Numbered from the stretch's first letter, positions 23,179 through 36,617 are shown. The stretch: DNA of 64,000 bases from Agrypnia vestita (GCA_016648135.1 JADDOH010002335.1:124001-188000), one strand, 5' to 3'. A program made the numbers and translations. The notes: generated by a model not told the origin, from the sequence alone.

Positions 23179-23282
23179 TTAACTGTAACTGGTTGCGGAT
23201 ATTTTATACCAACCAACCAGTTACAGTTAAATATGTCTGACGACCGTAATAACAATCATATCTCTTTAACAACATATTGTTA
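23179..23282 (-). mobile_element. PLE terminal-repeat remnant without interior
   Basis: Carries the inverted end 'aactgtaactggtt' on both sides of an 8-12 bp centre, followed by the same flank (agacatattt, ttattacggtcgt) as the left end of the PLE at 12935. It looks like a deletion derivative or solo terminal repeat. Confidence 0.65.
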
Positions 23283-23654
23283 CTCGTTTACAGTTACAGC
23301 CTGGAGAAACATATTAGTACAAAGATAAAATATTTTTGAAGTGAAAACATCTTTAGGCGCATTTTGCGTTCTTTCTGTACAAAAAAAAAAAAACAATAAA
23401 CAAAACAAAACTTAACTTTTCCCGAAACAAAATAAATAAATAAATAAACACACAAATACACACACTCACACAAACTCACTATTGGACATGTTTTTTCTTA
23501 TTTTTTATCGATTGTATATATGTGTTTTCTTGTAATTGGCCCAAAACTCTGTACATCAATTATTGTTTTTTTTCAAGATTGATTAATTATATGGCTGTAA
23601 GAAAACCAATAAATGAAAATAAAATAAAAAAAATAAAATAAAATAGTGAACGAA

Positions 23655-23795
23655 AGTGAACCGTCACGCTCGGGTCGGTGACGCTGAATCGGGATTCCTC
23701 GGCTCCACTCGACATCAAGCGTGCTCGGGTCGGTGATGCACTGAATCGTGCATACTCGGCTCCAGTCGTCATCAGCCTGGTCATAAGGAATGCAT
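23655..23795. repeat. Two-unit GC-rich tandem repeat
   Basis: 'ctcgggtcggtga' and 'ctcggctcca' occur twice, about 62 bp apart. This creates two overlapping minus-strand frames (76 and 65 codons) that are not convincing genes. Confidence 0.6.
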
Positions 23796-23799
23796 CCTT

Positions 23800-25075
23800 C
23801 CAATAATTACGTTTTTATCATTACGTATTATAATAATAAAATAACTAGCTCACCCGTTTGCATAATATTATGTATGTTTTGCATATAATCAATTTACAAT
23901 TTGAAGTGCATATGTATGTGTGTTACAATTAGTACTTAGTACTTTATTTATGGGCAGTTTAATATAATACGCGTAAGCTTTTATAATTTTCACTTCTATC
24001 GTGTCGTTATACGCACGCACCTACTTTTGTGTTATAGTAGGTTTCTTTTTGATGCAACATATTGACTGTTAACTAACAGGCACATTTGACTTAAATCCGT
24101 CCTTTAAATTGATGGAAAATGGGGTTTAAATTGGAGAATTATATTTTCTTTGGTGAGCCACATAAATACTCTTCCATAACATACCGATTTTGTTACTGTG
24201 TATGACGTTATATGTGAAATGATATCACATATGAATTATTATCGAATTATTTAACATTATTGCTAGTTTGGATCTTAAATGATTTGATGAATTTTATGAT
24301 GAAAATACAACTTTTCTTTAATGCCAGATTAATTAAAATTATTAAAAGTAATCCAGATGAATTAATTTTATTTCAATTTGGATAACATTCAAATATCAAT
24401 TTTGTGGTACTTATAATATTTTGTTTGAATTTACACTAATCCTGAATTTTGAATAAGGATAATATTCAAATTGCGTTTGTGTTTTTCTATTTTTTTGCCA
24501 TACTCGATTATTCTTGCATCGGGTGTAGAGTTCTTTTCATTTAAGAAAAACAAACATATTAGTATGTGTAAGCCTTGCGTAGAACGTATATTGCTTCGTT
24601 GTGTTGGTTTAAAAAACATATTTAAATTATATACTCGTTGGTTAAATTTTCTGGAATATAAATTATCAAGTAAATAGAAAAGTAAACGATTACGAGCACA
24701 TTAAGTAATCATAGCACTCAAATTTTTTAAAACTTTCTTACTGAATGAGTTTGTGAAATATATGTAGGTAATATGAATTTCTAATTATACAAGCAGAAAC
24801 TCTGCGGTGAGACATTTATTGACATACCTTTGTACAACAAATAAATGACGTCAGACGAAGTCGCTATTGTTAGGTTAATTTGTCAACGAATTTCTGTTTG
24901 ATGTTAATCGGCCGTTAATGGATTTTCACAATTAATCTGTCAATAAATCACCCGTGATGGATGTTTTGATACAATAAATTTGTCCTCTGCATAAGAAAAC
25001 ACATTTGATTTACTAAAATGGATGTGATTTAGCTCACGTAATACGGAAAATTTGAGAAATTACCCAAAAAAAAAA
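23800..25075. other. Unassigned AT-rich sequence
   Basis: No gene recognised. About 24535-24605 is the second copy of the repeat described at 12293-12577. Confidence 0.4.
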
Positions 25076-25532
25076 AAAAGGAATATTTTTGGTTTGATCA
25101 CTTCATCCTCAACAACTAGCCCCGTGAACGAAAGGAGACTATAATTGAGATGAAATAGTTGAAGCGGATTCATATCAAACCATGATTAATGTCAAAATTA
25201 GCGAAAACCTTTAGCAAAAGTGAAAAAACGATATAAAAAGAATAAAGAAGCTCGCAAGGTGGGTACCGTATGAACTTACCGAAGGACAACAGAAAACTCG
25301 CGTCAGACAACAGCAAACTTGCCTTAATTTGTTGAGTCGGTATATATATGAGGGAATTCTGAATCGGATTGTTACTTGTGATAAAAATTGGATTATGTAT
25401 GATAATCAGAAACGTTCGTCGTGATCGTTGAATCCAAGGGAGGCAGCCAAACAATGTCCCGTACGCAAATTTGGTAAAAAAAAATTATACTATTGTATTT
25501 AGCTATAACTTTGTGGTTATTCATTATGAATA

Positions 25533-25925
25533 TAATTAAACTATTTAACTTTGTTTACACCACTAAAATTTATTTGGTAAAACCAACCGGTTTCGGAAAC
25601 GACGTTCCTTCGTCAGGGTATACTTAATACTAATTGAACTTTACAAAAATTATAAACAAACATACTTTAGTGTTAAGTGTCCAAATGGGGGTAAATAGTT
25701 GGGGGTTATTTATCAGGTTTACCCTATCACCTGTTTCTTTCTTTTGCACCCCCCACTACTTACCCCCATTTGGACACTTAACACTGAAGTATGATTGTTT
25801 ATAATTTTTGTAAAGTTCAATTAGTATTAAGTATACCCTGACGAAGGAACGTCGTTCCGAAACCGGTTGGTTTTACCAAATAAATTTTAGTGGTGTTAAC
25901 AAAGTTAACTAGTTTAATTTAATTA
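25533..25925. mobile_element. Foldback element inserted in mariner transposase
   Basis: Two arms of about 180 bp, near-perfect reverse complements (left about 25533-25715, right about 25741-25922), around a short unpaired centre. Each arm has the motif CTGACGA, one extra A, stem GGAAC/GTTCC (right arm) and GAAAC, then CGGTTGG (25620-25581 minus, 25838-25870 plus). A solo relative is at 9165-9310. Confidence 0.85.
25838..25870 (+). ncRNA. Hammerhead-ribozyme-like motif in foldback right arm
   Basis: CTGACGA 25838-25844, extra A 25845, stem 25846-25850 with 25854-25858, GAAAC 25859-25863, then CGGTTGG. The opposite arm repeats the layout in inverse orientation, with one base inserted in the stem. 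Confidence 0.4.
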
Positions 25926-26334
25926 TAAAAAAAAAAAAACTGTTTGTGATTATATGGTGGACCCGGGCCGACATTATTCATTACAGATTCATGAAATCTG
26001 GTACAACTTGTCAATTGCCTAGTCTACTACTTCTTCACATACTGCATAACAGCCCGTATTAAAATTATAGGAGCTTCGACTGGATACTTTCTATAACCCA
26101 CCATACTCGCCAGATCTTGCATGTACTGATTTCTATTTTCTCGGAATTTGAATAACTTTTTACAAGGAAAATATTTTATCTACGCTGAGGCGTTGAAAAA
26201 CGCTTTTAAAGTATTCATCGATTCCCATATTCAAGATTTTTATATCAAAAGCATCAATTTGATGAAATCAAAATGGCCAAAGTACCTTCTTTGACAACAA
26301 TGGTCAGTACTTAGATAAATTAAATGCACCTAAA

Positions 26335-28635
26335 TAAAACATTCATTTGTTTATTATTCCAAAGTTCAGAGTTAAATGTTCTAATTAATCGTTGTGTAAT
26401 TTTATATAATCCGGAACCAATTCCATTCAAAATTGGTTCTACTAATTCAAATTAATTAATAGCAGCGACTAAAAATCCCACAAACCGTAAAAGCAATGGT
26501 TGTTATTTAAATGAGTGTCCAGTTTTACCGCTTAACGGCATATTCCAACCGCCACTTGTTCAATTAATAGAAATGTCTCGCAGAGCTGCTATTCTTGTTA
26601 AAAACGCAGTGATTATAGACCATAGAATAATTAATAAAAAAATGTTTTTGAAGATTTTTAAGCTTTGCCATACAGTTTAGTTGATAAAAAAAGCAGCGAA
26701 ATTTTACTGTTAAATATTACGGGTGCATTTCAAATACCATTTGACGGGTATATACAGGGTGTAAACTAAGTAAGTCCACAATACTTGACAGGTAGATTTT
26801 TGTTTTTAGAGTCGAAAATATTGAAACAATCTGATGTTAATAGTTATAGAGATATGCGACATAAAAGTGTGGATTTTTTAAATATTTTTGACTTATTTTT
26901 TTACATAACGTTGGACTATCATTAAAGTACCTTGTCGAATATAAAGAAAATGACTTTCGGCCACCAAAATTATTAAAATCTTTCATAAACTTGATCCAGC
27001 ATTATTTTTCTAAGTGTTCATCATTTTATCTGATTATAAGTCGCATTAATGATTGTCCAACGTTCCGTACAAAATATGTCAATAAAATTAAAAAAATGCA
27101 AACTATGAATTTATTTTTTATTTTTTTATTTACTATGACGAAGGACATCAAAAAATACACAAGTTGGAGTTAATCACCAGTAAACTAGGACAGATAACCC
27201 ATTGATAACGTCATTATTGCTTCAAGATTTTTGATTCATAATTTAGGCAAGAATAAGCCTGTAAAGTGTAGTAGACTAAATCTTAACAGATATATTTGTT
27301 ACGAGAAATATTTTTATAAAAAATTGCAATTTGGATATTGTTTTTTCATCATCATCAACTCCTTGTCCTATTAGAGAAAAAGACCTGAAACCTTGACAAG
27401 CATTTCCATCTTCTACAACTGCGGTACTGGTTGACCAGTGAAGGTCCAATTTATTTTAATATAACTACTACATAATACATAAGACAGTATTACCTACCTA
27501 GATAATACTTTTATTGTTTAACTAAGTTTTGACTGGCCCACCGGCTGTCTTCCCTCCAGAGTAGTCAAGGAAGTAAATGGTCGTTCCTCCTCTAGCATTC
27601 GCAAGACTTGTCGAAGCCACTTTAATTGAGAAATTTCTATGTATAGGAATAGTGGCTCCATTCCAAGCAGCCTGATTTATTTTTGTCACGTGAGTCTAAA
27701 ATATTAACGAAGTCTTCCGAACATTCTAGTAGAATTCAGAAATAGCTTTTATACGCGAAATTATGCCGCAAACTTGGAGAACATTGAGTCTTTATAAATA
27801 CGAGACCATAGAGGTAAAACCAACGGCGATCCGTTGCGCGTTATATTGAGCGGTGAATTAAATTACGAGAGTATCTAACGGGTGTGCAAATATTATGGAA
27901 AATTTTATAAAGTGTCCCACAGACAATGAAAGACTCTTGATAGTAATAATTTGTGCAAATTTGTGTCCACTGACTTTGGTGATAAATAAAATGATATATA
28001 TCCCACTGCAGCGATCCCGTGTCGTTAATTACTATTCAAATTATAATACAAGGCATTTTTAAACTACCAAATAATTTTTCGTCAAGGATTGCCCTTCACA
28101 TAGCAATTATTCAAATCATACAAAGTATTTTAACTTTACTTCTTTGTTTACATCAATTTGTTAACCAAGAAGAATTATATGAAGCATTTAACAAATTGGT
28201 AGTTTAACAATTTATTAGTTGAACACATGTTGAAATTTTTATTACTGTACAGTACAGAATATGTGCTCCACTTTACGACTAGAAGCGGAGGACTTTGTAG
28301 CATAATTAGCATAATAATTTTCTTATGGATCATGCGTGGATACAATTTAACAGTTAACCTCATAGTTTACATGCAAATTGATCCCTGTGTAACAGTTAGT
28401 CTTTACAGGTTATCCGATAAAACTATAAAATGTTTGGCAAACCCATTTCATTTTCTATTAAGGAGTATACTTAGGTTAGCGTAAAAAATATTAAGGAAAT
28501 TTTAAAATTTTGTTTACATTTGTAGACAGGTACAATTTATTTTCTTAGGATATTAGTATAGTGATAAAATAGGAACATAAAATGAGCATGAAATATTTAA
28601 AATAATAATACTTTTCGTGTTTTTTTGTATCATAT
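26335..28635. other. Unassigned sequence, mostly AT-rich
   Basis: No host gene. 'tatacagggtgt' near 26750 resembles an end often seen in arthropod repeats. On the minus strand at about 27520-27640 a weak LINE-like string ('KWLRQVLRMLEEERP' followed by 'GRQPVGQSKL') may be a reverse transcriptase tail. Confidence 0.35.
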
Positions 28636-28639
28636 CATT

Positions 28640-29336
28640 AATGTTTGTGTTGCATTGGAAGGACTAGACCATACGAGTGAATGGGTGCCACCATCTTTAT
28701 GAATCAAGCCATCTTAAAAATCTTCACTAACTTAAATTGTCCAGAGAGAATTGAAGATTGGTTATGCCTCACAATATTCAAAGCTATTCACAACATGGCC
28801 CCTCAATAAATATGCAACTTCTGCATTTCATTTTCTGCAAATAATAGACAATTACATAACAAATCGCTCAACATAACAACCTGACAATACAAGCAGGTTA
28901 GTTGAAGTAAATCGCACTCACGAAACTAATTTCGGTGACCGTGCTTTCGCGGTAGCTAGACCAAAGTTATGGAATAAACTATCAAACAAATTGAGACACA
29001 TAGATAGCTTAGCACAGTTCAAAAAACAACCAAATACACACTTATTTAGACAATCATATTAATCCTACAGAATCGGACCATTACAATTATATCTAAAGCT
29101 TTGCACTCCTAGTATGCACTCTGCAAAAATACCTAATTCTTCTTGGCCCTTGTAACTATAGTTTTAACCGTCAATTCCATTTTTTTATATGTGATTCAAT
29201 ATATAAGTAATATTAAATAAGTTTTTTAGCCAGTAAGTCGTTATCTAAAATAATTTTAATGTGCGAAACGCCCTTCACGTGAGTATTCACGAAAACGGCG
29301 CTATATAAATTATCCAAATATTATAATTATTATTTA
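28640..29336 (+). pseudogene. L2/CR1-type LINE 3' end
   Basis: Fragments of the C-terminal domain are readable: 'LTNLNCPERIEDWLCLTIFKAIHNMAPQ' at about 28730-28800, then 'FGDRAFAVARPKLWNKLSNKLRH', 'DSLAQFKKQPNTHLFRQSY' and a stop at about 29060. The 3' tail ends 'ggcgctatataaat' followed by an ATT-rich run, the typical L2-like terminus. Several in-frame stops are present. It is a 5'-truncated, dead copy. Confidence 0.85.
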
Positions 29337-30229
29337 TGTAGTGATAACTTTTCTGGAGTATAATGTATGAAATGAGGCAGTGGAATGTGAGAATATGGAG
29401 AAGCGAAAGCACCGTTGGTTCTGATGGATAGAAAAGTGTGCGTGGACTGGCCCAAAAAGTAGCAGTCGGTCATATCGATGGCTGCGTTCTGTATTGCGCG
29501 CCGCGGCTGTAGCTGGCACGAGCGGTGGCTTGATACCATATTCCTTTCTTTTGGGTACGTTCAGTCGCAGCTGCTCGAAATCCCTCGCCACAATCAAGTA
29601 GTCACGAGACGTGGCTGTGGGAGGTAAATGAGAAAACTGGAAATCAGTCATTGAATCATTAATTATTTTAATAAATTCACAAAGTCACTGGACACGAATT
29701 AAATCTAAACACGATTCTTAGTTTTTTAAGTTACTTAATATTTCTGGAATATTTCATACTCGAATTATAACACTTTTTCTGACGCTTTTATCACTTTCTC
29801 GAATATTCCGCATGTTATAGCACTCATGTTCGTTCTTGACTCGTCACTTTGTCGGTAAATACTCACCCGATATTTTATCAATCCAATTAATCTCGCGATC
29901 GCAACACTGCGTTCGTTTTGACTTTTATCGTTAGTTAAGCCGCGTCTGTTAAACGTAAAATAATCGTGAATTATCCGCTTCACTGGCTCCACCTTTTATT
30001 TGAAACACGTTGGTTTTTCGAACCTTCGAGGCTCTTCTATACATTACTAGTGCTTGCGAGAATGCCCCGTTCCAGATTATTCCAGACATTTCCCGAGTGT
30101 TGTAAACAATTCAAGGATGTTGTAGGGCGTCCCAGAATATTTTGGAATATTCTATCGCATTGTTGTCCTCAAGAGGCTCTGACGGTGTATAATCGTATTA
30201 TTACAGTATTCATATAGTTTTAAGTAACA
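29330..30229 (-). other. Possible retroelement leader and gag-like start (uncertain)
   Basis: Minus strand: a TGTTAC start at 30229, a leader rich in 'gaatattc' (heat-shock-element-like) repeats, and a 105-codon ORF from 29651 to 29334 containing 'RDYLIVARDFEQLRLNVPKRKEYG'. An LTR-retrotransposon leader with gag would fit the layout, but no primer-binding site or second LTR was found and I recognise no domain. A polypyrimidine-AG at about 29632-29615 could instead be a splice acceptor. Confidence 0.25.
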
Positions 30230-30239
30230 ATGTCCATCA

Positions 30240-33200
30240 CTAACACTACCAGATGTCGCTACGCTAAATTAGATAGCGCTGTTTTCAAAGCCTTAATTCG
30301 CGACCGAAACAAAGCCAATGACACTCACGCTACCAGATTGCGGTATTTAAATTATCTATTTGGCATACCGATGCATGCAAATAAGTTAAGAAAAATATAA
30401 AATATAGGTAAGTGAGCTTGTGTTCATCAACTATATAAAAGACAAAATTTGTAAATATAGGATGTATTTTAGACGTATTGAACTTAGCAATTAAATATAA
30501 AACTAAAAAAATAGATTTTTGAAATAAATTTACACAATTTACAAGTGTTCTGGAATGATTCTATCCACATAAAAAATGGTTAACCAAAGTGACCACAGGT
30601 CAGCTGTCAAATTGACTGGAAAAAGAATTGCCAATAAAAAGAAACCTCTAAAAACACCCGTTATGAAATCACTAATGACATAAACAATAAAGGCAATACC
30701 ATGGCTATTAGTTTTATGCATTTTATTTCATTTTAATGTTCTGTGGCTCTAAATAAGAACACCCTTTGATTATTATAATACGAACAATGATGAACTGCTT
30801 TGTAAAATTAATAAACGTCCCTGTTAATGGAACTCAGTTTGAACAAGTTGATAATTATGTCAAACTGGGATAGCGAATTTCCATAACCGGAGGCACATCC
30901 GACAAAATTGTTTATGGAACATAGCTGGACTAGAGCGAATTCGGATGCCCGAACATGATATTCAAAAGTGATCTTCCCCTGTGGCTGAAACAGAACTTTC
31001 AGAGCTCACGTATGGCTGCGAAACATGAACTCCCAACAAAAAGATGTCCAAAACTAAACGCTTAGAGTTTACTAACGATGTATGATGGGCATCACACGAA
31101 GAAAGAGGAAAATAACTGTGTAAATAAGAGAATTTAATAAAATACTGACTATTAAATTCAGCAATTCTAGGTAGAGAGGTTGAAATCCAATTGTTTGAAG
31201 TAAATTTTTCAAAAGAAAATCGCTCGAAGAACAAATTCTTTGAAAAACCGAAGATGCTCAAAAAATCAGCTGGAAAAAGTTATGAAATAGGTGATTAATT
31301 TAATTAAAGTTTATACTCATGTTTTCATAATTCACTTAACACAAAATATTTTAACAACTATTAGATAAATACATACATGTTAAGATTACAGATACAGGTG
31401 ATCAGAAGAAGTAATTATATAAATTATTTAATAATAATAAAAAAAAATTGTATGAATGAATTTATATAAATGAATAATAAAATTGATCACTTTGTATAAA
31501 TTCTGTAGGTATCTCAAATGAATAAATGTTTATATTTGATCATATTGACGGTCCCTACCTAAGACATGCACAAAAAATAAAATTTATTTTTAAGCTGTTT
31601 GAAGTTTGGAGTACATACATAATAAGCGTATTTGTCAACTTTTAAATCAGTTTTTTCTTTTTGAAATGAATATATTTTTTAAAAATTTTACATCGTGGAG
31701 ATTATTATCCATGTATTTTTAAAATTTGGTTTGATATCCTAGTTATTGTGGGGACCGTCGATATTTAAAAATAATATATATATTATATATTAGAAATATT
31801 TCAAAATGGATGTTAATTCACTAATATAATTCGATTCTACAAATTTCATTTTATAAATTATACTACTTGAGTTTCGAGAGTGTATCGATTCTACAAATTA
31901 CATATTATATATTATAATACTTGAGTTTCGAGAGTGATAGAACCTCTCATCTACTGGTTACATCGACATGTTTCAGGCTGCCAGGTTGTTGTAATTACTA
32001 AACGTAAGATATTTCATTTTTATTGAGAAAATTATTTTTTTTCTATCTCGAATAAACGCGCAAAGTCTCTGCGGAAATAGACATAACGCGATAGTTTTTT
32101 TTTTTTTTCAAAAATTTTCCACTAAAATAATGGTTAAATATGTACCCTAAATAAGTTCCAATAAAAAAAATCAATATCTTCTTTCAAAAAATCACGCGAT
32201 TTCTATCCAAATTGTACACTTCCGGGGTGGTCAACCCCTTGATTTGCTATTTACACCTGTTCTAATTTTTAAAAATTCTTATTTATCTATCTGAAATCCT
32301 AAGATATTTGTTTATAAAATTTCCAAATCTTTTTAATATCAAAATAGTGGTTTGTTTCCAAAAATTGATCAGAAAATTCAGAATAGTTACTGCTATTTAA
32401 ACAAAATTAAAATTTATTTTGGTTGAGATAAATCTAAAAGAGTTACGAATTTTATAGCGAATCATTCCGTGAAAAGGGGTCGTAATAAAATGCCTTAAAG
32501 CGTACAAGTTTTCTCAAATTAAAATACGATTCCAACCACTTAACCGGCACGCCGCGACAGGTACCCAGTTACCAGCTGCATAATACAAAAAGTTTTCGGA
32601 AACTTTCCGCAGTTGTGACAAGCTGAAGTTATGCACATTGGGAAATATACAGGTGCCGTAGCAATAAATATTCTGTAGCTGGGTCTCTGTAGTGAATGTA
32701 TAATTTCACCGTAGAATTTCAGGGGTGTAATAAGGATGACAGCCGTGAAAGGCGCTGGCGCTACGAGAAACCGTTTAGCTGCAGTTTTGCATATAAAATG
32801 AACAGCTTCTCTGACCCGAATGAAATATTATTCGCCACCACTGCCACATTCATATTGTGCTACTCGAGTGACAATATTTAATAATTCTATTAATGTTTCC
32901 CCCGCTCGCTTGTCTGATATTAAAAACGAATGGACCAATTTAAATACTGCGACATTGCTTTAGAACGAGACCGCGGTGGAATTATGAATCTATTTGATAA
33001 AATGATTTAATTACATATTAAATTTATCACGATTTAAAAGAGGAATGTCTCAAAATTTAATAAATGATTGTTGTACAGACGTTCAGATGTGTAAATAGGA
33101 GTTTTGTGATGCACTTTCTTATTTTTACAACGTCTTTGGAAATACTGAATGTTTAATCGATACTTATTTTCTTCTCGTTTTCATAAAAGAGATACATACA

Positions 33201-34990
33201 GACACGTTAATAATGCATACATTTTATTCAATTCAATGTTTGTTCAATGTTACAAATGTTTACAATTTTACAGTGTTTACAAAATTAAATTAAGCTTTTT
33301 TCATTGTTGCTGAGAGTCTTGGCATCAAGTAAACACTAAATTGATTTGACGCCCTACCTGCTACACTAGTAGTTTACTGTGTTATAGCAGACAGCGCTCT
33401 TCCAGTAGTATAATGTTGAAGAATATTTAGTACTTATATAACATTTTTGAATCAATCTTATTGCCAATTAAAATTGAGTAATAGTAATAATTAAATGCTT
33501 ACAATCTAATAGTGGTGTTAATTAATTATATTATAGACAAAGGAAAAAAATGATCTGAATAGGATATTTAATAAAATAAAACAATTAAAAGTATTTAAAA
33601 AGATGAAAGTAAATGTTCTTGTAGGATTAGTATTTTTTAAATTTAGTTTATATCATGGCTTTTAATAGGTTTTGGGCATGCTTCCTTCCCTTTTCATGCA
33701 GCCATAGTTTCACTTTTGAAGAAAAATACCCGAGACTATGGCTACAAGTTTTTAGTGCAGTGTTAAGAGTATTGAATATATGAATATTGAAGAGTAATGA
33801 ATTGGTTCTTGGAAGAGGTGAAATCTTTATGAAAATGTTTTTGTGAATTTTGGTACAAGATATTCGCAGTTCACCTGTGCCCTTGTTGAGTGTGAGTGAG
33901 TTATTTGTTGGTGATCTTGTTTATGTCTGAAAAAATATTTTAAAGTATTGAGTAAATATATTTGATTGATGTACAGGACGTGACATTCTCTGAAAAGTAA
34001 ATTAGTATAGCAATTAATACAAGCAAAGTAAAAAAGTATAGCAATTCTACAAATAAAAGGTTAAGAGGCAAACATTTACACTAAAGCGCATTAGAAAAAA
34101 TGAATTTATTTTGAAAAAACACTCAAAATTAAAGAGGTATTGTCAGCAACGAAAAAATGTATTGAATTATAATAAAAAATAATGTCATACGGTAGGTATA
34201 CATAAAATTGGAAATTGTTTAAAGAAGTGCTAAACACATCGACCCTATCCAAGCCCTGACGACACAGCTGGTTATAAAAACTGAAAATCCTTGTGATTAG
34301 GTTGTTTAAAGCGATGTTGTTACTATGGTGAACTGGATGGAATGTGTTAAATGTATTGGCGCACAGAAGTTGATTCTACTGATTGCTGATGTACAGTGTG
34401 GCGCAGATAGATTTGCAAGTATGCTCTTATAACTCATTTTTCCTCTTTGAAAGCAGTGAGTCGCACTTTATAATCTTTCATAATACGGCAATCGCTTAGT
34501 GGTACGATATAATTTATTTAAATGCACTGTTAACTAAACATTGTATTGTGCAACACAATGATTTATTAATTACACCTGATACTGATCACCTCAAGATTAT
34601 GATAGTTATAAAATAACTCAATGTATGTATGTCGAATACAGAATTTAGTTAAGTGTTAATAAAAATAAGGCTGCAAGATTGTTTGTAATTAGCTTTATTC
34701 GCTTGGTTTTGGTAAAATAAGTTCTGTTATATTTTCACGAAACGAGAAAAACTCAAAGTTCCTTTTAACATACGACCATAACTAAAACAATCCGTGACGA
34801 TTTTGTCAATCGGACAAGCTTTAATTATTTAATCTTAATTAATTAATCTCCTCTACTTAGAACGTTAATCACTCTAACGAGATATCATGCAAGACCTTGA
34901 TATATTTTTTATGACGTAGGCTCAGTTCAAAAATGAGATATAGATTAACTTGCTTGACGGTCGCTTGAGCGTGTAATACATGCTCGTCAT
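30240..34990. other. Unassigned AT-rich sequence
   Basis: No gene recognised. Holds a tandem duplication at 31832-31944, a partial ribozyme-like end near 31960-32000 ('cgacatgtttcaggctg'), and a possible LINE tail on the minus strand at about 33690-33960 ('SSKVKLWLHEK'-like). A 61-codon frame at 32696 is unrecognised. Confidence 0.4.
31832..31944. repeat. Tandem duplication of about 56 bp
   Basis: 'cgattctacaaatt' and 'acttgagtttcgagagtg' each occur twice in the same order. Confidence 0.85.
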
Positions 34991-35839
34991 AGATAAACGG
35001 TGTTGACTTTGGAACCCGCGCACTCGCCGTTAACTTGTAAATATAGAAATCATTCCTCAATTGTATTATTGATTTGTGATAGTCTTTATATTGTTCTGAA
35101 TATTATTTTAAATTTATTTTATCATTAAGACATTCTTTATTATTAACCTATTATGGTGGGTCAAGGCTCGCTGAGGTTTCTAGCCGTCCGCATCTACCAG
35201 AACGACCAATCAGAACCTTCATGCGGGCCATGTCAATCAACCAGTTAGATGCCCGATGCGATCGACGCAATGTCCCGGCCACGCACCGGTACCACCGCCA
35301 CTCTTTCGCCGACCGCCGTAGACACTATCATGCTCCGTACTCCCATTATTTTACATTTTGATATCAATTAATTGACCGTATAAATTATGAGTATTTCTCT
35401 GGCCATCCTGTATCTCCAACTGTCCTACTTTAGCTTGTCACATGTCACTACAGTAAACTCGAGCGCATTCAAACAATTCACATAGTATACCTTCAGCGCC
35501 GCACTGGCCCATCGGGATTCATGCTCTTACAGATAGATGGACATGATTTCATAATGCATAACACGCATCATTCGTCTTCAACACACAACCATCCTCATCT
35601 GTAAAAAATGTAAAAATATGCTAATCAAAAACTCATTCCTAAATTGTATTTATTGATTTGTGACAGTTTTCATTTTGTTCTGAATATTGTTTAAAATTTA
35701 TTTTATTTTTTATTTATTATTAATTTTGTAGTGTACTATACCCCACCTGGGAATACAGTGATGATTTTTCAGGTGGAGTAAAATACACAGACAAGTTTTT
35801 ACAAGGATTTACTCCAGGTTTTTTTAACAGCAAGATTCG

Positions 35840-36412
35840 TTGCCGACCGAGCGTACTAGAGCATTGGCCAAGAAATCGGCACTTATTATTTTTCGAAGTG
35901 ACTCATCTCCTGACAACGTCCTCCCCGTGTCTCTGGCGGGCCAAATTCTAGAGCCCAGTAGCAACATTAAATATCTTAGTCACATTATATGCGACAACTT
36001 ATGTGATATTAAAGATATCGAAAGACAGAGACGAGCTATTAGTGTAAGGTCCAATATGCTAGCCAGGAAGTTTTCTAGATGCAGTAACGAAGTGAAAAGA
36101 TACCTTTTCGTTACTTATTGCACGAATCTATACACAAGTGAGCTGTGGTGCAGACATACTCTGCTGTCCTATAACTCTATGAGAGTGCAATATAATAATG
36201 CCTTCAGGATAATGCTCGGTCTACCTTGGCGTTGCAGTGCATCTCATATGTTCGCAGAACACAGGGTCCATGGCTTTGCTGCTCTCCAACGACTGAAGAT
36301 ATCTAGCGCAAGAAAGAGGATGTGGGGGTCTAGCAACTCCATTATTCAAGTAGCTGCTATGTGGCTTGACTCCCCAATGCATAAAAGATGGACACTTATT
36401 ATGCAACAGTGA
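35840..36412 (+). pseudogene. Non-LTR retrotransposon reverse transcriptase C-terminus
   Basis: A 190-codon uninterrupted frame. Near residues 41-54 is 'SNIKYLSHIICDNL', the usual 'YLGxxI' landmark of LINE reverse transcriptases after the catalytic core. It is followed by 'DIERQRRAISVRSNMLARKFSRCSNEVKRYLF' and 'YNNAFRIMLGLPWRCSASHMFAEHRVHGFAAL'. The catalytic fingers/palm and the endonuclease are missing, so the copy is 5'-truncated. A stop at 36412 is followed by a T-rich region and a long TA microsatellite. The clade is not certain. It is the most intact LINE piece in the window. Confidence 0.85.
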
Positions 36413-36545
36413 CTGTTCTCCATTTTTTTTATTTTATGTATTTATCTATTTTTATTATTATTTTCTACTTTCTATTTTTAATTTCGACATGTTTTTATTT
36501 CTTATTCTACTTGTATGTCTGTTGTTGGTTTTCTATTTTCACTTA

Positions 36546-36567
36546 TATGTATATATATCTATATATA

Positions 36568-36615
<48 letters not shown>
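36546..36615. repeat. (TA)n microsatellite
   Basis: About 70 bp of nearly pure TA just after the LINE fragment. It produces the apparent 183-codon frame at 36366-36917, which is not a gene. Confidence 0.95.

Positions 36616-36617
<2 letters not shown>

Larger units (their letters stand above)
25080..26320 (+). pseudogene. mariner-type transposase, interrupted and decayed
   Basis: The first part (25080-25480) translates in pieces to 'RWVPYELTEGQQKTRVRQ', 'LLSRYIYEGILNRIVTCDKNWIMYDNQKRS' and 'LNPREAAKQC'. These are the mariner WVPHEL motif, the catalytic-region aspartate (TCDKNW, usually TGDEKW) and the linker. The second part (25933-26320) gives 'WWTRADIIHYRFMKSGT', 'YNPPYSPDLACTDFYF' (the YSPDLAPSDYHLF motif) and 'ALKNAFKVFIDSHIQDFYIKSI'. 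Between them sits a foldback at about 25533-25925. Frameshifts and stops make it inactive. Host terminal repeats were not identified. The minus-strand frame of 94 codons at 25170-25454 is a shadow. Confidence 0.85.

Noticed and set aside
25170..25454. 94-codon minus-strand ORF
   Set aside because: Antisense of mariner transposase motifs read on the plus strand.
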